64,000 bases of DNA from Strongyloides papillosus. Lineage: Eukaryota > Nematoda > Chromadorea > Rhabditida > Strongyloididae. The stretch is from assembly GCA_005656395.1 (NCBI GenBank), contig SRSI01000030.1:372001-436000 (forward strand), read 5' to 3'. The notes below the pieces were generated by a model. It was not told the origin of the DNA and made no database searches. It saw nothing but the letters and a program-made list of their open reading frames with translations. The translations under genes were made by a program, and so were the position numbers. How positions within the stretch are numbered: the first letter of the stretch is position 1; each line of letters starts with the position of its first letter. Below, piece by piece: positions 57,893-64,000 of this stretch.

Positions 57893-60800
57893 AGCAAATT
57901 ATACAAATTTATAGACAATAATTACAAACAATAATTCTGAAAAAATATGATTAAAATACATAGAAATTAAATTATAACAATGATATTCCAATGTATATAA
58001 CGTGGGAAAATTATATAAAGTGGTTTAAAAGAAAAACGGAAAATATTTCGAGATGGGGGGATTTCAATAAAATTACTGTTTATCTGTGAAAAGTAAGAAG
58101 TTTATCTTCTGTATTCGGTAAGGGATATCTTGTGAAATGACTTATATAAAAAACAGTTGTCGTTACTACTCTTGTGATAAGAAATGATGAAATTAAAATA
58201 AAACTAAAAGTCTTTTAAGAATTGGGATTATTTCTAGCCATTTATCGCTTAAAGACGCAGATTGGTAGAATCCTACCACTTCATATAATAATGATGATGT
58301 CCCAAAAAGCTTAATACTTTAAAGTGAACATTTAAACGAAAAGCATGATCGTAATTTAGAGGTATAAATTACCACAAATTTAGAGATCAAAATCCAATAC
58401 ATTAGGTTTTCTGTACTTAATTATGAAAGAAGAATAAATTCCATTATTATATTTCATAAGTTTACAAATATTTACCGAGAATAATATGTAAATTGTCGGG
58501 GTAAACTACACTGGCCTTATTAGGCTACTGCGTATTTACCTATATTTTGAACGGGGTAAATACATAATAACCCCATAGGGCTAGTGTAGTACTACCCGAT
58601 AAATCTAATTCTGATAGAAAATAATGTAGTTGTAGGAGAAAAGGATCTCCCTTTCTTTTAAAGTTATGGTCTCGCAAATTAAGAGATCTAAAAGGGTGAA
58701 ATTGCCAATGAATCGAAAAATTTGATTATTATTGGAAAACCAAACTTTTTTACATGATTATCAAATATTTTAATGATAATTAAACTTTTAAATAATACTT
58801 TTAATTAACGATATTTCCTAATATTAAATGTTTAGTGATCTTCTTTATTATAATTATCGGAATGTTTAAACTTATCACTGTTGAAATTTATTTGCGACAA
58901 TCCTTCTTATTGAAGTTTCTATAACTTGTTTTAGTACTGACTTTTGAGAGTGATCTTGAGATACAAATGTAGAGGGGAATCTGGGATTTTAGAAAAATAC
59001 CGTACCAATCAAAAATAATCAGTAGAAGAAAAATAGTGATTAGAAATGGAAACGAAGTTTTCTAAAGAAAATTTTAAATGGTGTACAAAGGTTGTCCATA
59101 TAAAACAAAATTACATAAATTTTTTAAATATAGATGTCCCGCCTAGGTTGTCCATATGAACTAAAATGTCAATGGAGATTTTTCTGTTAAAGTAGTCTTC
59201 AAAAAGGCATTTCCGATACAAAATATGATTCATTAAGGCGTCTTTAAAGTAAAGAAAGCATCTAACGTGACTTTCATTCGTTTGATGAATGATTCAAAGT
59301 GATATTTATAATGTACCAATGGAATCAGTATTCTTAGAATCCATTAAAAATGTTTGAAAAGAAGCACTTTTCGTTAGATAAAGATAATTCTTAAAGATAT
59401 TTTCGATGTTAATAGTTTCCGAAAGAAATATTTTTAATATAGAAGCCAGTTTTACATAATTCCTTTTGTTGAAGTCAATGTAATAAATGCTGCAACTGTG
59501 ATTTTTTTACATAATTGAAGCATCCATATAAACAACGCTAAAACGTTTCCTAAGAATGTGTTTCTATCGTAATAAATAATTCAAGAATTGAACTCCATTT
59601 ATTATTGTATTGTTAACAGATGTTTTTAAGATAAATTGTATGTAGAATCTCGAGAATTTCTTCAAATTATAAATATACTGTATAAATCTTCTTTGTATAC
59701 GGTAAATAAATCCACCAGAATCCTAGAAATTTTATAAAAAACATCCGAAAGTAGTGTAATCATATGTCAAATATTCTCAAAAATGAGCTTATTTTAGTTA
59801 GCTAATAACACATTTAGTTATGTTATGAAACAAAAATGGTTCCACAGTAATAGTACACTTGTTTTGACTAAAGTTAGCATAAAAAAGTGTTGACATATTT
59901 TTTGATTTGTTAAGCATATGAATCTATCCTTGAATGTTTTAATCTACGTATAGATATTGATTAATAATATCATATGTAATATAACAAAAAAGAAAAATGA
60001 TAAAATAATTTAAGTTTCAACTGCTTTAAAAAATATTTTCTTCCCTAATATTGGTAAATAAGATTGATGAAAATTTTTTACGTTTTATGGTATGATAATC
60101 TGTTTTATAGACTATGATAAAAACAGTAAAATATCTAATTATGAAGTAGTATGAATATATTATTATCAACATACAGAGGGAGCCAAATAATGTATCACAT
60201 TTGTGTTCAAACTACATAATTTATTTTAAAATTCACTCTTTTTTGCTAGTATAAATGATTCATGTTGCCAACAATTAGAAGATATAGATATTTCGAAATA
60301 ATAATTTAAAAGATGCTACTATACACTACAAATTTCTTATTAAAAAATTTCACTACAGCTACGATGTATATTTTGGCACACTATCTAATTATTCTAAGCT
60401 TTTCTTCTGGTATTTCAACTACTTATCAAAATATGAAAAATGAGTCTTATTGTTGGTATTCTAATTTTTAAGGATAAAACATTATAACATAGAATTATAA
60501 ATATTATAGCTATATACACACAGAAATATTCGCTAATTTTAGTTGGTCAAAAAGTTACTTAACATTAAATTAAATCTTTAACAATTTTTCGGCCAAATTG
60601 ATGAGACTAAGTTTAAATCATCGTGTAAGCTTGTATATTTCATCTATAATCATAAAATAAAGCATGAAAATTTCATAAAAAAATATTTGATGCAATTCAA
60701 AATAGAAAACAAGGAAATATAACTTTAAGGGTTACTTCCTTCTTTTTTTATTATTGTAAATATTTATTACATACAATGTGTCAAAATTAATTAAACGTTA

Positions 60801-60974
60801 ATTCATATAAATAACACAGATGACAGATTTTACACCACAAGTTTATAAAATTCTTTTATAACTTCTTAACTTGCATGAAAGAAGTGGTTAAAACGATGAT
60901 TTGAATATTATTGTCTTTAAATATCCTTTTTCAACTCTTTAGTTTCATCTAATAACTAACCTCTTGAAATTTTA
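57893..60974. other. AT-rich intergenic region with palindrome
   Basis: About 3.1 kb without a convincing gene. It contains the palindrome at 58495-58600, a short direct repeat (AGGTTGTCCATAT near 59088 and 59144), and from ~60640 a stretch similar to 62925-62990, the left end of the cholinesterase duplication. Confidence 0.5.
58495..58600. repeat. Imperfect 46-base-arm palindrome (hairpin or MITE-like)
   Basis: Arms 58495-58540 and 58555-58600 are inverted copies (33 of 46 positions match by hand count), with a 14-base loop. The best-matched blocks are CTACACT / AGTGTAG and GTATTTACC / GGTAAATAC. The element is clearly more GC-rich than its surroundings. It may be a small non-autonomous DNA transposon, a structured RNA or a fold-back element. 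No target-site duplication is obvious. Confidence 0.6.
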
Positions 60975-61745
60975 GCAACAACAGAACGACTGTCAGAAGT
61001 AATTAATACAACACTTGGCTATATTTTAAGAAAAAATTTAGTAAATTGAAGCATTTTTATAATGATAACACCAATAGATATTCAACAGTGTTAATATGAT
61101 TGAATTCTTGGGTGTCCCATTTCCCAAACCCCAACAGGATCCAATAAATTTTTACCTCCTGTAAAACTAGATGAGTCATTGTGGAAAGATACACGCCATG
61201 TAACTCTTTTAACAAATTCTAGTATGCAGCTTTTGATAGGTGACACTTTTGAAGGATATAGTTTTGCATATTTTCAAGAAAAAAATACAAGCGAAGGTTG
61301 TAAATTTAGTTCAACATTGTAGCAAAATACGAAGAGGAAAAAAGATGACATGAATAACAAATGTATTACTAAATGAAACTATTTATGAAGCTGTGGTAGG
61401 CAAATTTTGCCAAAAAACTGACTTTTTTGTAAAATTTTAAAAGAATTTTTTAAATAAATTAATAGAGACATATAGTGAAACAAAAACAAGTAAAACAGTA
61501 GGAAAAATTACGTATATAATTTCTGATTTTTACTTTAATTGAAAATCAGTTGATTATTATTATAGTGAAAGTAAGAAAAATGGTAAGAATCTATACTTTT
61601 ATGAATACAGAAAACGTTCAGTAATAAATCTATGACAAATGAATGTGAAAAATGCATGCTTGGGAATTAGAAGACATAATTAGATACTCATTATGACATA
61701 CTGAATGGTATACAAGAGTAAAACAGAAGAGATTGATATGATAAC
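60975..61745 (+). pseudogene. Decayed cholinesterase/carboxylesterase-like pseudogene
   Basis: This is a relic related to the gene at 63164. Exon 1 remnant at ~60978-61030 reads LSEVINTTLGYILR, where the intact gene has LPGAIKVRGGYILG. An intron remnant follows, then at ~61085 EFLGVPFPKPQQDP (intact: EYLGIPFAQPPYGY), LWKDTRHVTLLTNSSMQLL (intact: QWEGTRECKILAKSCMQQF) and FEGYSF. A frameshift near 61150 and several stops break it. Near 61595-61745 a piece resembling the esterase C-terminal region (FYEYRKRSVIN, AWELEDI, EWYTRVKQK) survives in shifted frames. The span (~770 bases) is too short for a whole gene, so the middle is lost. The 5' flank is shared with the intact gene. Confidence 0.65.
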
Positions 61746-63163
61746 GATACTCTTTTTATATAAAAAAGCATATATTTTAAATATATTGTAATAAGAAAGC
61801 ATCGTGGCAATTATATATCACTGATCACTTTAATGACATAGAATCCTGAGATTATTCTTTATCATGCGTAATATTTATATATGATGAAAATATAGTTAAT
61901 GATAATACTACAATTTTTTTAAATATTATGAATATATTTTATATTTAAACGTTAAAAAAATTTTATGTATTATTTTTAGAATGATAAAAAATATTTTTAA
62001 AAAAAAGTTACAAGCTTAACCACATTTATTTGCAAATAATTAATTAATTTTTTACATCATTTTAATTTTATCATTAATTTTTAAATGCATTTACCTAATT
62101 TTATTAACATCACAATTTATCATGATCCTCTTTATATCAAATAACACAAATGTTAATCTAGATATCAATATTTTTACAAGAAAATTAAACATAGATATTG
62201 GAATAATTCTTTTAAATACTACATAACAATTTTTTTTATTTAATTGATCATTTATTAACATTAAAAATTTAATGCTTTTTAAAAAATATTAAAAATTATT
62301 ACTTTCCCTACAAAGAAAATATCAAATTTTTCATATTGTTGAAATTGGTGTTTAACAAATTTACAGACTAATAATAAAAAAAAATTATTTAAATTTTCAT
62401 CGACAATTGATAAAGAGTTTGTAGTAAGTTTTAAAAAGAAATTTGGATTGAGCTTGAAGAATTGTTAAATTAATTTTACCCGTTTTTTAAAATGGATATC
62501 TGGAACACAACTAAAATTGATTATTTTGACTATTTCAAAAACTCTTTTTGAAATTTATTTCGTATAAATAGCTTCAAATCAGGTTGTTAAAAATTCAGTT
62601 CATTGAAATTTTTTAATAACTATTTATAAATTGTATTTTTTTTAATTTCTTAAACATCTTGAATTGTACATGTAACTCTCTATTCCTTTACAGGCAATCA
62701 AATGACATAAAATTCTTTGAATTAACCGTTACAATAACTACATTTTTACAACAAAATAATTAAAATTTAAAAACTTTAAAGTTTCATATAATTAGAGATT
62801 TCTATCAAATACATTATGTAAATAATAATATGTTTATACAGAACCTTATTAATATAAATTTTAAGAAAAATTAAAAAAAAAAGTTTAAATCATAAAATTC
62901 AAATAAATACACATTTTTTTATCTATAATCATAAAATAAAAAGTATTCAGAGAAATATTTGACATGATAAAAAACTAAATTTTAAAATAAGGTCAAAAAT
63001 TATTATATTTTTTGTATTTATCGTTAATATTCATGGTTAATAATATTTTATAAATTAATTAAATATAATTTTTAATAGATAATTTCAAAAAAGTACTTTA
63101 CATAATAGTTTCATAAAAATTTCTCAAATTCTCTAAAATACCTTTAAAAAACTAATTACAATT
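61746..63163. other. AT-rich spacer before the cholinesterase-like gene
   Basis: Very AT-rich. The part at ~62925-62990 (TCTATAATCATAAAATAAA block) resembles ~60643-60720, the 5' flank of the pseudogene, showing that the duplication unit is about 2.28 kb long. No other gene is seen. Confidence 0.5.
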
Positions 63164-64000
63164 ATGATTTTGACATTATTACTTTTAATGTCATTATTTT
63201 ATGTTTCCTTCTGCAATGGAGATTCAACACCAACAGTAACACCAACAACAACAACAACGCCACCACTACCAGGAGCAATTAAAGTAAGAGGTGGATATAT
63301 TCTAGGACATAATCTAGTATGTTATAACTTGCAATATTTCTAATTTTTTTTAGACTTTTCCAGAAGGCAATGTAACAGAGTACTTAGGAATTCCTTTTGC
63401 TCAACCTCCTTATGGTTATCATAGATTTCTCCCTCCTAAAGAATTGTTAGAAAAACAATGGGAAGGTACACGCGAATGCAAAATTTTAGCAAAATCTTGT
63501 ATGCAGCAATTCTTAAATTACAGTTTCGAAGGACATAATTATACACATCCACGAAAAGATATAAATGAAGATTGCTTACAATTAAATATTTGGGTCCCAG
63601 TAGAAAAAAATGAAAACAAAACTTCTGTAGTCTTCATATTTGGAGATAGTTTCTTATATGGATCACCTTCATTGGATTTGAATAATGGATCTGTGCTTGC
63701 ATTAAAATCTGGAGCAATTATTATTAATCTTAATTATAGATTGAGTATCTTTGGATTTGCTTATTTAGGCGCAGATAGTATGGTCAAAGGTAATATGGGT
63801 TTATTAGATCAACAAATGGGTTTAAAATGGATAAATGAGAATATAGACAAATTTGGTGGTGATAATAAAAGTATTACAATTTATGGTTCAGGTGCAGACG
63901 CAACTTCGGTAACGGCACATTTATTTTCTAATAATAGCAATGGTCTTTTTAATAGAGCTATCGTTGCTTCTGGAGCAATAACAAATATTTGGCAAACAAA
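63164..64000 (+). CDS. Cholinesterase-like secreted protein, catalytic motifs altered (3' end outside window)
   Basis: Exon 1 (63164-63316) and exon 2 (63354 to beyond 64000) join across a 37-base intron (GTATGT...TTTTTAG); 266 residues are visible. A signal peptide (MILTLLLLMSLFYVSFCNG) is followed by a Thr/Pro-rich linker (~20-36) and the alpha/beta-hydrolase domain: EYLGIPFAQPP, NEDCLQLNIWVP, NYRLSIFGFAYLG, GNMGLLDQQMGLKWINENI, and FGGDNKSITIYG. The oxyanion-hole HGG is replaced by FGD (~147-149), and the nucleophile elbow GESAG reads GSGAD (~229-233), placing Gly where the catalytic Ser belongs. The protein should therefore be inactive as an esterase, as in neuroligin-type adhesion proteins or the inactive members of the acetylcholinesterase-like expansions in parasitic nematodes. 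The first disulfide cysteines (~C93, C125) are present. Confidence 0.85.

Overview
The window looks like a piece of a nematode genome, most likely a Strongyloides-type clade IV species. This rests on strong AT richness, protein-coding genes with very short GT-AG introns (37 to 113 bases in most genes), animal-type proteins (an Islet LIM-homeodomain factor, a SNARE, branched-chain keto acid dehydrogenase, condensin, Nopp140), close gene spacing that suggests trans-splicing, and families expanded in these worms (DUF229, BTB, cholinesterase-like). The species is inferred, not proven. There are no CRISPR arrays, bacterial operons or recognisable tRNA/rRNA genes.

Layout. 1-364: 3' end of UTP15. 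1195-3017: F-box/LRR-like gene. 3813-4924 (minus): half-length neurochondrin-like gene. About 4.9-22 kb: a gene desert around one developmental regulator, an Islet/LIM-7 LIM-homeodomain gene (9457-17359, minus, six exons). Its introns reach 3 kb while those of its neighbours are about 50 bases. 22-25.2 kb: a GOLM-like coiled-coil membrane protein, the Fe-S assembly factor anamorsin/DRE2 and a small unknown gene. 25.2-28 kb: AT desert. 28-40.7 kb: a block of fast-evolving genes (BTB protein with a myristoylation-type N-terminus, an unknown protein, a highly diverged Vasa/DDX3-type DEAD-box protein, and two tandem DUF229 genes). 40.9-57.9 kb: a dense housekeeping block (four-TM protein, ECHDC3, syntaxin-16, RMND1, two-domain ZNRD2, an expanded Nopp140, NHP2, PUDP, BCKDHA, barren/CAP-H condensin kleisin). 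57.9-64 kb: AT-rich DNA with a hairpin-forming palindrome, a decayed cholinesterase-like pseudogene and, running off the right edge, a related intact gene whose catalytic motifs are altered.

How genes fit together. Three genes serve ribosome and snoRNP biogenesis (UTP15, Nopp140, NHP2). Nopp140 and NHP2 lie about 240 bases apart on the same strand with a 3' splice-site-like sequence before NHP2, so co-transcription is plausible. Several pairs are head to head over short spacers (syntaxin-16/RMND1, ZNRD2/Nopp140, DUF229 copy 2/four-TM gene). Exon structures were worked out by hand from GT-AG sites and reading frame; all joins given keep the frame open. Nothing here is a clear new multi-gene system. 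The best leads are the degenerate Vasa-like helicase, the DUF229 pair that differs at a metal-site aspartate, the dead cholinesterase-like gene with its relic, and the two-domain ZNRD2.
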